Of a stretch of 64,000 nt of DNA, positions 1 to 7,931 are shown in pieces (the stretch's first letter is position 1; the number at the start of each line of letters is the position of its first letter). The translations under genes and the position numbers were made by a program. The notes below the pieces were generated by a model. That model ran no database searches, had not been told where the DNA came from, and was given only the letters and a program-made list of their open reading frames with translations. The DNA is taken from positions 151,387 through 215,386 of the IMG/VR virus record IMGVR_UViG_3300034158_000023; one strand, given 5' to 3'. This DNA is from a virus.

Positions 1-1
1 C

Positions 2-1069
2 GCACCGATTGAACTTAAGAAAGGTTGGTTACCTAACGTAAACCAAGACGTTATTACTTTGGTGGGTAACGTGATAGCAAACGCTATTATGTTCATCTAT
101 CCGTTTGAACACAAGTTCCCTTTCTTACTAGGTAAGTTTAACTTAGGTAAGATTGAAAAGCAGATCATCCAAAACCTTTATGATGATGTTGGAGAAGGGG
201 AGTCAGAAGAGGCTGATAAGTTCTACGTACGTGAGCTGGTTAAGTTCATCGATGCTACAGTTTCTCTAACTGGCTTTAACGACCTGTTTGTGCCTGGTGC
301 TACCGAGTATACCTTAGGACCTGCTCCAAAGGCTCTAGCACGCATGAAGGAGCTTCTAGCGGAACATAAAGATCATCTAGACGATCCTGTTGTAATTGCC
401 GACATTCAGAAGGAGATCGAAGTTCTAGATAGAGAGTACATAGCAAGCGATCCAGATGCTGGATTCTATTTTAAAGATAAATCCTTTAAAGTAGTCCGTA
501 TGAAAATGTACTACATGTACGGTATCGAGAAGAACTTTGCTAACGATGGCACTTATACGTTTATCGAGAAGCCTCTCAACGATGGATGGGATCTATCTAA
601 ATTACCGGAGATGTCTAACACAGCACGTGATGGTTCGTTTAAGCGTGGTGCTGAAACTGCATTAGCTGGTGAGAAGGTTAAGATAGCTTTCCGTGCAATG
701 ACTGGTGTAGTTGTAAACGTTGAGGACTGTGGTAGCATGGTAGGGGAACCTATTCACATGTACTCTGACAAATACCTTAACTTTGTAGGTAGCACCTTTA
801 TCATAAACGGTAAGCTAGTGAAGGTAGATGAGTCTAACGTAGAGTCTTTCAAAGATCAAACGATGTTAGTGAGATCTCCTACTACCTGTAACGTGATCGA
901 TGGTAACCTCTGCGTTGTGTGCGTTGGTGATTTCATTAGGTCTCGTGAGAACACTCTAGGAGCTAGGGTAGCTGAGATCCCATCTACGATGATGGGACTC
1001 TCCATGGGTGCTATGCATGGTAAGGCTTTGAAGACTGTGCAGATAGATATAGCTAGAGCGTTAACATAA
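2..1069 (+). CDS. Multisubunit RNA polymerase beta' subunit, C-terminal part (5' end outside window)
   Basis: The reading frame is open from base 2, so the gene starts upstream; 355 codons are visible. Counting from the codon at base 59, the segment KRGAETALAGEKVKIAFRA (195-213) followed by VNVEDCG matches the beta' helix that precedes the first zinc cysteine. Cysteines 224, 277, 285 and 288 have the spacing of the four beta' zinc ligands. SMGAMH (315-320) keeps the Met and His of the trigger-loop TMRTFH motif. The upstream part (ITLVGNVIAN, PFEHKF) resembles the TTVGR-FN and PF-NK region of beta'. phiKZ-like phages encode beta and beta' in pieces for a virion and a non-virion polymerase; which enzyme this belongs to cannot be told here. 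The usual AAQSIGEPG stretch is shortened and diverged. Assignment to beta' is fairly firm. Confidence 0.75.
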   Translation, partial: APIELKKGWLPNVNQDVITLVGNVIANAIMFIYPFEHKFPFLLGKFNLGKIEKQIIQNLYDDVGEGESEEADKFYVRELVKFIDATVSLTGFNDLFVPGATEYTLGPAPKALARMKELLAEHKDHLDDPVVIADIQKEIEVLDREYIASDPDAGFYFKDKSFKVVRMKMYYMYGIEKNFANDGTYTFIEKPLNDGWDLSKLPEMSNTARDGSFKRGAETALAGEKVKIAFRAMTGVVVNVEDCGSMVGEPIHMYSDKYLNFVGSTFIINGKLVKVDESNVESFKDQTMLVRSPTTCNVIDGNLCVVCVGDFIRSRENTLGARVAEIPSTMMGLSMGAMHGKALKTVQIDIARALT

Positions 1070-1072
1070 TCA

Positions 1073-1100
1073 GGGGAGGGGTAAAACCCTCCCTTATGCC
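1073..1100 (+). terminator. Hairpin with TATGCC tail after RNA polymerase gene
   Basis: Four bases after the stop codon, GGGAGGG (1074-1080) pairs with CCCTCCC (1087-1093) around a short A-rich loop. It is followed by TTATGCC instead of a T-tract, the same arrangement seen after several other genes in the window. Confidence 0.6.
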
Positions 1101-1125
1101 CAGTTAAATGGAGATATATATCATC
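1101..1125 (+). promoter_or_regulatory. Putative phage early-type promoter
   Basis: GATATATATCATC (1113-1125) matches the core of the repeated AT-rich element found at 3176, 26061, 31556, 36752 and 63035. The upstream GAAAA box is poorly conserved in this copy. It lies just after the hairpin that ends the RNA polymerase gene and before a 230-base stretch with no credible ORF. Confidence 0.45.
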
Positions 1126-1233
1126 TATTTGTAACAAGCCGACATATAATACTTAAGACAAATCTTATTTTATTACACCTATCTTATTATATGTTTAAAC
1201 GCCCTTGACGTTGCTCTGCACGCCCCTGGCGTC

Positions 1234-1294
1234 TATGCTGTTTATATATATAAGGAAATCTAAGAAAGTATAAGAAACACGTATAAACAGCATA
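1234..1294. repeat. 13-base perfect inverted repeat in gene-free region
   Basis: TATGCTGTTTATA at 1234-1246 is the exact reverse complement of TATAAACAGCATA at 1282-1294, with 35 bases between. It sits inside the candidate small RNA. Confidence 0.7.
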
Positions 1295-1298
1295 CACA

Positions 1299-1328
1299 GG
1301 AGAGGGTACAAAGCCCTCTCCGTATGCC
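1299..1328 (+). terminator. Hairpin with TATGCC tail upstream of gene 1355
   Basis: GGAGAGGG (1299-1306) pairs with CCCTCTCC (1314-1321) around a 7-base loop and is followed by GTATGCC. It lies 27 bases before the next start codon, so it would end an upstream RNA or attenuate the gene at 1355. Confidence 0.55.
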
Positions 1329-1354
1329 TATATAAAACCATAAAAGGAAAACCA

Positions 1355-1804
1355 ATGAGTAAACGTAAAGCTAAAGCTAAAAGCAAACCTGAGGTAACTG
1401 ATCACTCCAGGATCTTAGAAACTATCCTAGGAGATAAACTCCACTGGTTACACAGAGGAATGGCAAAGCAAACCTTAGAAGATGCAGCAGGAGATCCTAT
1501 CTATCGATACAGCCTATACAGAGGCAACGTAGTGATAGACTTCTACCCATCTACACCAGAAGCTATCACCTTGAGAGATACTATCCCATTCGCAGCTGAT
1601 ATGGCTATCTTACTAAAGAATCAACTTTGTATCAACACAGTTGATAACTTCCGTAATACATTGCTAGACGTATGCTTACATAAAGCTAAAAGCCGTAAGT
1701 TACACATAGAAGGTTTTGTTAAACAGGTTTATTACTCCATGCAGATAAACCCTGAGCTATTTGCAACCAACGCATTTACAACTAACACATTTGAAGGTAA
1801 GTAA
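1355..1804 (+). CDS. Hypothetical protein, 149 aa
   Basis: I do not recognise this protein. It opens with a lysine-rich stretch (SKRKAKAKSK), then a mixed alpha/beta-looking body with no obvious membrane segment or signal. AAAGGA precedes the ATG at a suitable distance. The last base of its stop codon is the first base of the next gene's ATG (TAATG), so the two are probably translationally coupled. The basic N-terminus could bind nucleic acid, but that is inference only. Confidence 0.7.
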   Translation: MSKRKAKAKSKPEVTDHSRILETILGDKLHWLHRGMAKQTLEDAAGDPIYRYSLYRGNVVIDFYPSTPEAITLRDTIPFAADMAILLKNQLCINTVDNFRNTLLDVCLHKAKSRKLHIEGFVKQVYYSMQINPELFATNAFTTNTFEGK

Positions 1805-2151
1805 TGGAAGAGTTCTATCAGTTACGTAACATCGGCGTGCATTCAGCATTAGTTTATTTACTATACGTCTACATTAGCAGTTACCATATGTTAGACGATT
1901 CACCACTAGCACCCAAGCCCCCTTTAAGTGTAGTCTTAGTTACTATTATGATGATAGTGGCTAGCAACTCTACCGTTATCTTCAGTATGTTAATCGGGGT
2001 ATTGTTTGTAGTGAGCGTAGCAGCTGGCATACGTAAAGCTAAGGTTAATAATTCCAACTTCGTCGACTTAGGTTGGATGATGACTGGTATGCTATACCTT
2101 ACGTTATTGATCAATGCTGGACTAGATGTTTTAAATAACTTACAGTCCTAA
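1804..2151 (+). CDS. Small polytopic membrane protein
   Basis: The 115-residue product has four hydrophobic stretches, at about residues 11-27, 41-55, 57-76 and 88-108, separated by short polar loops; SVAAGIRKAK after the third would face the cytoplasm. It is an inner-membrane protein by sequence. Holins can look like this, but nothing specific marks it as one and no endolysin lies beside it. It starts on the last base of the upstream stop codon, and that gene has a basic soluble product. Confidence 0.65.
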   Translation: MEEFYQLRNIGVHSALVYLLYVYISSYHMLDDSPLAPKPPLSVVLVTIMMIVASNSTVIFSMLIGVLFVVSVAAGIRKAKVNNSNFVDLGWMMTGMLYLTLLINAGLDVLNNLQS

Positions 2152-2198
2152 TTATTATGTATACTTTGACTTACCGAGTATAACGAACGGAGCAACCC

Positions 2199-3128
2199 AT
2201 GACTAAGAAACGAACTAACCAATCTAAAGGTACCGCTATGGAACAGAAAGATACTGCACCAGTTGTTGACACTAATGTTGAAACCTCAGTAGAAGAAGGT
2301 GTTGCTACTGAACTTGATACCAGCGTAGCCCAAGAAGGCGAAGCTACAGGCGAAATCAATACACCTGTAGAATCTGATACTTTAGTTGAAGGTGAAACTG
2401 CCACTACTGACAAAGTTGCTAAGCTTGTAGGTTTGAACGCTGACCATGAGGGCGAATATGATTCATCCGTCTTGCATACTCCTAAAATTGTTAGTGAGAT
2501 CGATGCAGCTTCATTGGAGCAAGCATCTGGCGATGCTACAGATGGTATCACTGAAGGTAGTGTTGCTACTGCTACTGAAGAAACTCCCGCTAGTACAGCT
2601 GTAGGTCTAGAAGATCTAGATCCTCAACCTAAGCTAGACGAAGAAGAGCAAGAACCTGGTCACTATTATGATCCAGTTGATGACTATTCCGTCTTTGCTC
2701 GTAGCCTTCGTGAAACCCTGCGTAGCTACACAGTTACTATGGCTCCTAACTACCCAGTAACTCCATCTGAGATGTTGGCGCAACAAGCATCACTGGCACG
2801 TAGCTTAAACCGTGTGTTCAATCACCCTAACGTAGTTGAGTTCCAAGAAGCTATGGACGTATTAGTACGTTCTATGAAAGCGAACCCAGAAACGTTCTCT
2901 GTCCGTTATATCAATCGCGGTATGGATAATGTAACTCTGAGCGCTGATGCACGTAAGCAATTTGAAACTGTTATGTTCATCCTCCCGATTTCTGTATTAA
3001 GTGCGGATGGTCGTACACATTACCTCAACTACGGCAGCAAGCTAAGTAGCCTCTTCCCTGAAGACAAAACTGGCGCTGTAGGTAATCGCTTACAATCTTG
3101 GATCAAGCGTTATTTAAGTATTGAATAA
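2199..3128 (+). CDS. Acidic protein with disordered N-terminal half
   Basis: A 309-residue protein in two parts. After a short basic start (TKKRTNQSKG), residues 15-155 are a low-complexity run rich in Glu, Asp, Thr, Ala and Val with almost no aromatic residues, most likely disordered. Residues 158-309 look globular and helical. ACGGAGC precedes the ATG. The N-terminal region has head-protease-like tripeptides (SLE, GLE), so a scaffold or packaged head protein is possible; a DNA-mimic role is also conceivable. Neither is shown by the sequence. A strong hairpin follows the gene. Confidence 0.7.
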   Translation: MTKKRTNQSKGTAMEQKDTAPVVDTNVETSVEEGVATELDTSVAQEGEATGEINTPVESDTLVEGETATTDKVAKLVGLNADHEGEYDSSVLHTPKIVSEIDAASLEQASGDATDGITEGSVATATEETPASTAVGLEDLDPQPKLDEEEQEPGHYYDPVDDYSVFARSLRETLRSYTVTMAPNYPVTPSEMLAQQASLARSLNRVFNHPNVVEFQEAMDVLVRSMKANPETFSVRYINRGMDNVTLSADARKQFETVMFILPISVLSADGRTHYLNYGSKLSSLFPEDKTGAVGNRLQSWIKRYLSIE

Positions 3129-3142
3129 TCTTATCCATATTA

Positions 3143-3171
3143 GGGAGAGCTACGGCTCTCCCGTTATGCCG
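3143..3171 (+). terminator. Hairpin with TACG loop and TATGCCG tail
   Basis: GGGAGAGC (3143-3150) and GCTCTCCC (3155-3162) form a perfect 8-base stem closed by a TACG (UNCG-type) tetraloop. CGTTATGCCG follows in place of a T-tract. Confidence 0.65.
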
Positions 3172-3175
3172 TTTC

Positions 3176-3201
3176 GAAAATAACCTACGGATATATCATC
3201 C
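3176..3201 (+). promoter_or_regulatory. Putative early promoter of the HD-domain gene
   Basis: GAAAA (3176-3180), five bases, TA, then GGATATATCATCC ending at 3201. This matches the repeated element in both parts and spacing, 35 bases before the ATG of the HD-domain gene and directly after a terminator-like hairpin. Confidence 0.55.
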
Positions 3202-3235
3202 ACGTGTATACACCTTACAATAAAAGGAAAGTTCA

Positions 3236-4027
3236 ATGCATTTGCCAGATGAGTGTACAGAAAGTAAAAAACCTAATTACCTTGAAATAGCTAATATCCT
3301 AGCTACAGAGTTACAAGTGGAACTTAAACCGTATTACAGTAAAAATGATAAAGCGCATCAGTGGGATCATGTGCTCCAGGTGTTAGATAACGTGACTTAC
3401 ATTTTCTATCATTTAGATCGATCTCCTAAGTTGGCGCAGTGGGCTAGTGAGCTAGGTGAAGACATAGTAGTTAGTTTTACAAAAACTGCTATAGCCGCGT
3501 TGTATCACGATATGTTCTCTACGGAGAATCGTAAGGAACATCACGAGCTAGCTAAAGCATTTATCATCAAAGGTGATGATTACCTACTTGCGATAGACAA
3601 AGCAGCGCGAGTACACATAGGTCAGATCGCTTCTGAGCACCGTGCAAGCTTTAAAGATGAGTACTCTAGCATCGAGTGTGAAATCTTAGCAGCGGCTGAT
3701 AGAGGAGCTCCTGATGTAGATGCGTACATCATGCGAAGTATTCTCTATGCCCACACTAAACGTAAGTACTCTAAACTGGATAGTCTGGTGCATGGACTAA
3801 TCCACATCGGACAGAAGTTTGGTAGCAACAAGAATGCCAAAGTTCCTGACTGGTACGACGATTTCTACAAAGAACAAATTCGTCGTTCTAAAGGTATGTT
3901 TGAGTTATGTGGCAACACTCAGTTTGATGCTGAGATGGCTATAGGGTTTGTAAGAACATATTTCGATCTAGATACTAAAGTTCGTCAATGGGCAGAAGAA
4001 ATCGTGTTAGATGGTTTGCCATGGTAG
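3236..4027 (+). CDS. HD-domain phosphohydrolase-like protein
   Basis: The 263-residue product has the signature residues of the HD superfamily in order: HQWDH (41-45), an HD pair (H91-D92, in LYHDMFS) and a distal Asp in AAADRGAPD (D155). HD proteins are metal-dependent phosphohydrolases acting on nucleotides or cyclic nucleotides; the substrate cannot be read here. It resembles the short HD family associated with nucleotidase or nucleotide-signal hydrolysis more than the long bacterial dGTPases. AAAAGGAAAG precedes the ATG. Its own early-type promoter and flanking hairpins make it a one-gene unit, which suggests early host takeover or nucleotide metabolism. Family call moderate, substrate unknown. 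Confidence 0.65.
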   Translation: MHLPDECTESKKPNYLEIANILATELQVELKPYYSKNDKAHQWDHVLQVLDNVTYIFYHLDRSPKLAQWASELGEDIVVSFTKTAIAALYHDMFSTENRKEHHELAKAFIIKGDDYLLAIDKAARVHIGQIASEHRASFKDEYSSIECEILAAADRGAPDVDAYIMRSILYAHTKRKYSKLDSLVHGLIHIGQKFGSNKNAKVPDWYDDFYKEQIRRSKGMFELCGNTQFDAEMAIGFVRTYFDLDTKVRQWAEEIVLDGLPW

Positions 4028-4063
4028 TATGTAGCGCTTAGCCGTTAATTATTGACGGCATAT

Positions 4064-4092
4064 GAGAGAGTGTCCCCACTCTCTCTTTTTTT
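4064..4092 (+). terminator. Intrinsic terminator after HD-domain gene
   Basis: GAGAGAGTG (4064-4072) pairs with CACTCTCTC (4077-4085) around a 4-base loop and runs into a T-tract (4086-4092). GGCATATG precedes it. A further small inverted repeat, GCCGT and ACGGC, lies just upstream (4041-4059). Confidence 0.75.
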
Positions 4093-4111
4093 ATTATAAA
4101 AGGATTTCCAC

Positions 4112-4783
4112 ATGAAACAAGATGAAGTAGGTAACCCAATAGTTAAAGCGTTGGTAGGTACTGAATATTGTACTCGCCAAATAAATATGCATGAAGTTCT
4201 AGAACTTGAAGCGTCGGCAGACACTAGTACCGTAGCTGAGGATAAGTTTGTCGAATCTATCAAAGCTATACGAGAAGAGTTAAAGTCTGCACCAAACTTA
4301 TCTTTAGATGCAGCCAAGAACTCATTACGAGAAATTATGCATAGCGTTAAGATAACTGCTTTACCAAATGTTACCCCAGTACAAAGTGTGGTATTCAGCT
4401 GTAAAGAATATGGGGAGCAAAGTTGGTCCTTAGCCGTTATTCGAGCAGTGTCAACCAATAACGAACTATTTAATTCTTTAGTAGATGATGAGTTACTAGA
4501 GCGGGTATCTAATGACCAAAGTCTGCTTTATAAACTACTGAAAATGTTAACCCTAGATAACATAGATTTAAAACATGTTGGTTTTTCAACGATTCAAATT
4601 CTTACCATAGAAGCAATCGTTAGCGCTAACTTGAACCAATATCTGCATGGGGATCGTCTCATTACAGAAAAGGTATTCACCTGTGAAATAGAACAGGTGG
4701 TACCTATAATTGGACGACCAGGCATTGATGCAATTAAAAGGCGTTTAGCATTGATCGTTAAAATATTGTCAGACTACCTGTAA
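4112..4783 (+). CDS. Hypothetical protein, 223 aa
   Basis: Not recognised. The product looks soluble, mostly helical and acidic at the start (ELEASADTSTVAEDKFVE), with no membrane segment. AAAAGGATTTCCACATG is a typical start context here. The gene ends at a hairpin shared with the convergent polymerase gene. No function is proposed. Confidence 0.65.
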   Translation: MKQDEVGNPIVKALVGTEYCTRQINMHEVLELEASADTSTVAEDKFVESIKAIREELKSAPNLSLDAAKNSLREIMHSVKITALPNVTPVQSVVFSCKEYGEQSWSLAVIRAVSTNNELFNSLVDDELLERVSNDQSLLYKLLKMLTLDNIDLKHVGFSTIQILTIEAIVSANLNQYLHGDRLITEKVFTCEIEQVVPIIGRPGIDAIKRRLALIVKILSDYL

Positions 4784-4792
4784 GCACACCTG

Positions 4793-4831
4793 GCATAAAG
4801 GGAGAGTGTAAGCTCTCCCTTATTTTTTTTT
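4793..4831. terminator. Bidirectional terminator between convergent genes
   Basis: AAGGGAGAG (4798-4806) pairs with CTCTCCCTT (4813-4821). On the plus strand a T-tract (4823-4831) follows, serving the gene at 4112. On the minus strand the same stem is followed by TATGCC (complement of 4793-4798), the tail type seen elsewhere, serving the polymerase gene. Confidence 0.75.
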
Positions 4832-4834
4832 GTT

Positions 4835-6571
4835 TTATGCTACTTCTTTCTGTGTCTCTTCTACCCCTAGGATAGAATCGTTACTAGCTCCTTGGTTTAG
4901 ATAAGCGCTGTAGATAGCAGTAAGTGCAGGGAACGCATGAATAGTTTCACAATAGTTAATGGCATTAGTTACACCACCACTTAAGTTCAATCCCACTCTA
5001 CGGCGATCTTCCTCACTCACACCTTCGATTTTAACTAACTCTAAAGTTGTAGTACCCTTAGAAGCGTTCATAACGATCTCACCCCATGGGTAAGCTGAAC
5101 GGATGTCTAAGTCAGATACATACAAACGAATCAGAGTTTGTAAATCTTCTACGTCTTCAATACACTTAAGACCATTCACTTCGACTAAGTGAGTAGCTAG
5201 TGTAATGATCCAATCTTCTGTGCCGATAACCAGATCATCTAACTCATCTGCCATCTTATCGGAAACGCAGCAAATAACCCTACCATGTTTCAAGAAGAAG
5301 AAATGTAAGTCCTCTGCTAGCTGTTTAGGTGTAGAGGAGAATAACCTGTAGGGACTAGCACCTACTAGTTCAGATAGAGAAATACTTAAGTCTTTAGTTT
5401 TCTCATCTAACAACTCCACACCGATACAGTCGAATAAGTTATAGATTAGGTATTCAATCTTATACTTCTTCTGCATGAACTCATGCCAAGCTAACTTAAC
5501 GTAACCATCAGCAAAATTAAAGTTCAGCTTACGTTTACCTAAGATCTTCTCTAGGATTGCATCTAACGCATAAGACTTCTCGTTACCTTTAGCCTTACGT
5601 AGGAATGCATATGTGCCCATAGCACAAATCCAGTAAGACTTAGAAGGTGTAATTAACGTATGCCATCTTTCATGCATAGAGAATGTCATTACGCCGCCAT
5701 CTGCTTTAATGCGGTTGGCTGGACCTTCAATGTAATTACATTCACGGAACTCTGGATCCACTCCAGGATCACTAAAGTGTATAGCTGGATCAATCCCATC
5801 ACGTTCTAAGGTTTGAATCATCTTAGGTACGTCGAAGTTCATGTTCCATGTAGCTACGAAATCAGCACCATATTCGTGTACACGTTTCAGCAACTCAATT
5901 ACTATCTGAGTGTCTGATTCTACTTCAACTATCTCTAGTTTGATACCACGAGACTTTTCATACTGACCTAAATGCTCAGAGAACGCTGCACGAATCTTTT
6001 CTTCAGCTTTAACGATACTACCCATAAACCTTTTAGAATAACAAAGGAATGCTTTATCTTTAAATGTGATAGAGCCTGAAATGATGTCACCCATTTCTTT
6101 ATGATCACGTCTACCACCTAACACGTTGGTCTCTAAGTCGAGTACCGCTATGCTATTAGGACTTACGATATCTTTCCAGGTAGTTAGATACTTAGTTTTA
6201 ACTAATGCTTCTGGAGTAATGTCAGTACCGTAGATGTACTGACTTCTACCTAACTGACGCATGTTCAGATTGCTAGTAGGTAGGTTTAAAGCTTTAGCTA
6301 TCTTCAAAGGCATAGTAGCGGTGTTGCTGCTACGCTTCTGTAGTCTGGTTAGTGACTCACTTTCTTTTTTGTCTTTATGTTTACGATAACCTTCTTTTGT
6401 AATATACCAATCGCGTTCAAAGTTAACAATCTTTCTAAGATTGGGTTCTCTAGTACCATCAGGTAAATGTTTATACTCTTTTACAAACACAGCATCATTA
6501 GAAGGATTATGTTTAGATTTAACGTAAACTATATGCTTCGCCTCTAACTTAAAATCTTTATCGGTGCTCAC
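4835..6571 (-). CDS. Family B DNA polymerase, exonuclease half ending after motif A
   Basis: Numbered from a GTG start at 6571-6569, which has GGGAGAG at good spacing; the longer frame to 6682 would overlap the divergent gene and lacks such a site. The 578-residue protein has the proofreading exonuclease motifs: Exo I LDLETN (D145, E147), Exo II TWNMNFDVP (D247) and Exo III YNLFD (Y377, D381). Polymerase motif A follows as DIRSAYPW (from D489). The protein then stops about 90 residues later, before any motif B (K-x3-N-x-YG) or motif C (DTD). A complete enzyme needs about 300 more residues, which no gene in this window supplies. It is therefore either one half of a split polymerase with its partner elsewhere, or a truncated gene. 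The closely packed intact neighbours favour a split enzyme. Confidence 0.75.
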   Translation of the reverse strand: MSTDKDFKLEAKHIVYVKSKHNPSNDAVFVKEYKHLPDGTREPNLRKIVNFERDWYITKEGYRKHKDKKESESLTRLQKRSSNTATMPLKIAKALNLPTSNLNMRQLGRSQYIYGTDITPEALVKTKYLTTWKDIVSPNSIAVLDLETNVLGGRRDHKEMGDIISGSITFKDKAFLCYSKRFMGSIVKAEEKIRAAFSEHLGQYEKSRGIKLEIVEVESDTQIVIELLKRVHEYGADFVATWNMNFDVPKMIQTLERDGIDPAIHFSDPGVDPEFRECNYIEGPANRIKADGGVMTFSMHERWHTLITPSKSYWICAMGTYAFLRKAKGNEKSYALDAILEKILGKRKLNFNFADGYVKLAWHEFMQKKYKIEYLIYNLFDCIGVELLDEKTKDLSISLSELVGASPYRLFSSTPKQLAEDLHFFFLKHGRVICCVSDKMADELDDLVIGTEDWIITLATHLVEVNGLKCIEDVEDLQTLIRLYVSDLDIRSAYPWGEIVMNASKGTTTLELVKIEGVSEEDRRRVGLNLSGGVTNAINYCETIHAFPALTAIYSAYLNQGASNDSILGVEETQKEVA

Positions 6572-6645
6572 AGTTGTTCTCTCCCTGTCGGTCCGTATAT
6601 GATGTACATACTGTGTAAAGTAAAACTTTTTTATGGAGTTATCCC

Positions 6646-7920
6646 ATGTTTCCAGAGAATGTATTTGTCGGCATAGAAGCAATGGCGTATAAAGCCAGAG
6701 AAAACTTCTACCCTCAGTTAGTTACTAAATTCCAGCACGTTTTAGACCATATAGACCTATCTATTCCTCGTCGCATACTGGATTGCAATATCCCTAAATT
6801 GGTAGGCGATGAGTTTAACATGAACGTTACCGTAACTGTAGAGAAGTCCACTCAGTATGGTGCGTACATGATTGCTCCTGATTTAAAAACAAACCACGCC
6901 TTATTATCTTCCTGGCGCAACACCTATTCAGAAGCTGGTGCATCTTTAAAGTATCTAAAGAGTTCTAAACTGAAATCTATCAATGGTTCTGTGTCTAGAG
7001 CTACTGGTAAGGTGTTTGGTGATTTCTCTAAAATACAAGCTCCTATCGTAATGTCAGAAGCTTTATTCGATGGTACGTTTACAGCCAGAGAGCTAGCTTC
7101 TATGTTCAGTCATGAGTTAGGTCACTTCTGGACTTACTTAGAATGTTTAGCCAGAACAGTAACAGCTAACTTAGCCTTAGCAGCAGTGTTACAAGAGTTG
7201 ACTGGTACGCAAGATGTTAAAATGAACTTCCAGTTAATCACAGAACTAGAAAACGTAACTGGTACGAAAATCCCTAACGCCAAGCAAGTAGCTAACTACA
7301 GATCAACTGAAAAGTTACACACCGTAGTAGTGAACGAAGTTTATAAACAAACTGTATCGTCAACTGAATATGGTAGCCTTTATGACCAAGCTGGTTGGGA
7401 ATCTCAATCGGATATGTTTGTTAATCGTCTAGGTGGTGGTAAAGACCTAACCACGGCACTGCACAAAATCCATAAGAAATATGGTGACGCTGCATACTGG
7501 GGAGCAACAGGTTGGTACATCTGGCAAATCCTGTCAGTAGCACTAACTCTGGTAGTGACATGGCCGATCTTATTAGCTGTCTTTTTCGTATTGGCGTTGT
7601 CTGGAACTCACCCAGAGACAAATGAGTATGATACGATTGCCGCTAGATGTAACAGAATCAAGTTGGATATCGTTGGTTCATTGCGCAATAAAGGGCTAGC
7701 AAAAGAAGAAGTAAAACAAACTCTGGCTGACATAGACGAGATTGAAGTAGCTTTAGAAAATGCCGTAGATAGACAACCATGGTTAACAGGTTTAATGGTG
7801 GTAGTCTGGAATCCCTTTAGAAAACAAGCCAAAGAAAAACAGATGCAACAACTTCTGGAAGAACTAGCTAACAACCCACTGTTAATAACCGCAGCTCGCT
7901 TTAAAACAGCTGATTATTAA
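6646..7920 (+). CDS. Membrane-anchored zinc metallopeptidase, likely virion or injected protein
   Basis: The 424-residue product carries HELGH (156-160) in a helix, ELASMFSHELGHFWTYLE, and a downstream WESQSDMF (E252) that fits the Glu ligand of gluzincin peptidases. One strong membrane segment spans about 291-319. A second hydrophobic patch is near 374-383. GIE-A at residues 9-12 matches the S/A/G-x-E site of phiKZ-type head proteases. TGGAG precedes the ATG. It leads a same-strand run with two other membrane-segment proteins bearing such sites, suggesting all are packaged and ejected. A peptidase acting on the cell wall, on host proteins or on virion partners are all possible. The motif is clear; the role is inferred. 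Confidence 0.65.
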   Translation: MFPENVFVGIEAMAYKARENFYPQLVTKFQHVLDHIDLSIPRRILDCNIPKLVGDEFNMNVTVTVEKSTQYGAYMIAPDLKTNHALLSSWRNTYSEAGASLKYLKSSKLKSINGSVSRATGKVFGDFSKIQAPIVMSEALFDGTFTARELASMFSHELGHFWTYLECLARTVTANLALAAVLQELTGTQDVKMNFQLITELENVTGTKIPNAKQVANYRSTEKLHTVVVNEVYKQTVSSTEYGSLYDQAGWESQSDMFVNRLGGGKDLTTALHKIHKKYGDAAYWGATGWYIWQILSVALTLVVTWPILLAVFFVLALSGTHPETNEYDTIAARCNRIKLDIVGSLRNKGLAKEEVKQTLADIDEIEVALENAVDRQPWLTGLMVVVWNPFRKQAKEKQMQQLLEELANNPLLITAARFKTADY

Positions 7921-7931
7921 GGATCATTCCG

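Larger units (their letters stand above)
1130..1328 (+). ncRNA. Candidate small RNA or long structured leader
   Basis: Between the promoter-like element ending at 1125 and a terminator-like hairpin at 1299-1321 there is no ORF longer than a few codons. The stretch holds a perfect 13-base inverted repeat, TATGCTGTTTATA (1234-1246) and TATAAACAGCATA (1282-1294), that would form a long stem around 35 bases. A self-contained promoter, structured RNA and terminator unit fits a small RNA. It could equally be the 5' leader of the gene at 1355 with an attenuator. No known family is recognised. Confidence 0.35.

Noticed and set aside
1093-1100. TATGCC words as late promoters
   Set aside because: phiKZ late promoters use TATG, but here the word follows hairpins at gene ends and, at convergent ends, occurs on the strand of the gene that ends there; kept only as an alternative.
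1205-1239. Host sigma70 promoter (TTGACG and TATGCT)
   Set aside because: The spacing of 23 bases is too long.
1804-2151. Holin
   Set aside because: Four membrane segments alone do not identify a holin and no lysis gene is nearby; kept as membrane protein only.
2171-2551. 126-codon minus-strand frame
   Set aside because: Antisense to the acidic low-complexity region of the gene at 2199; Ser/Thr/Val-rich mirror, not a gene.
6572-6682. Longer N-terminus for the DNA polymerase
   Set aside because: The extension would overlap the divergent gene start at 6646 and has no ribosome site; the GTG at 6571 has GGGAGAG at the right distance.
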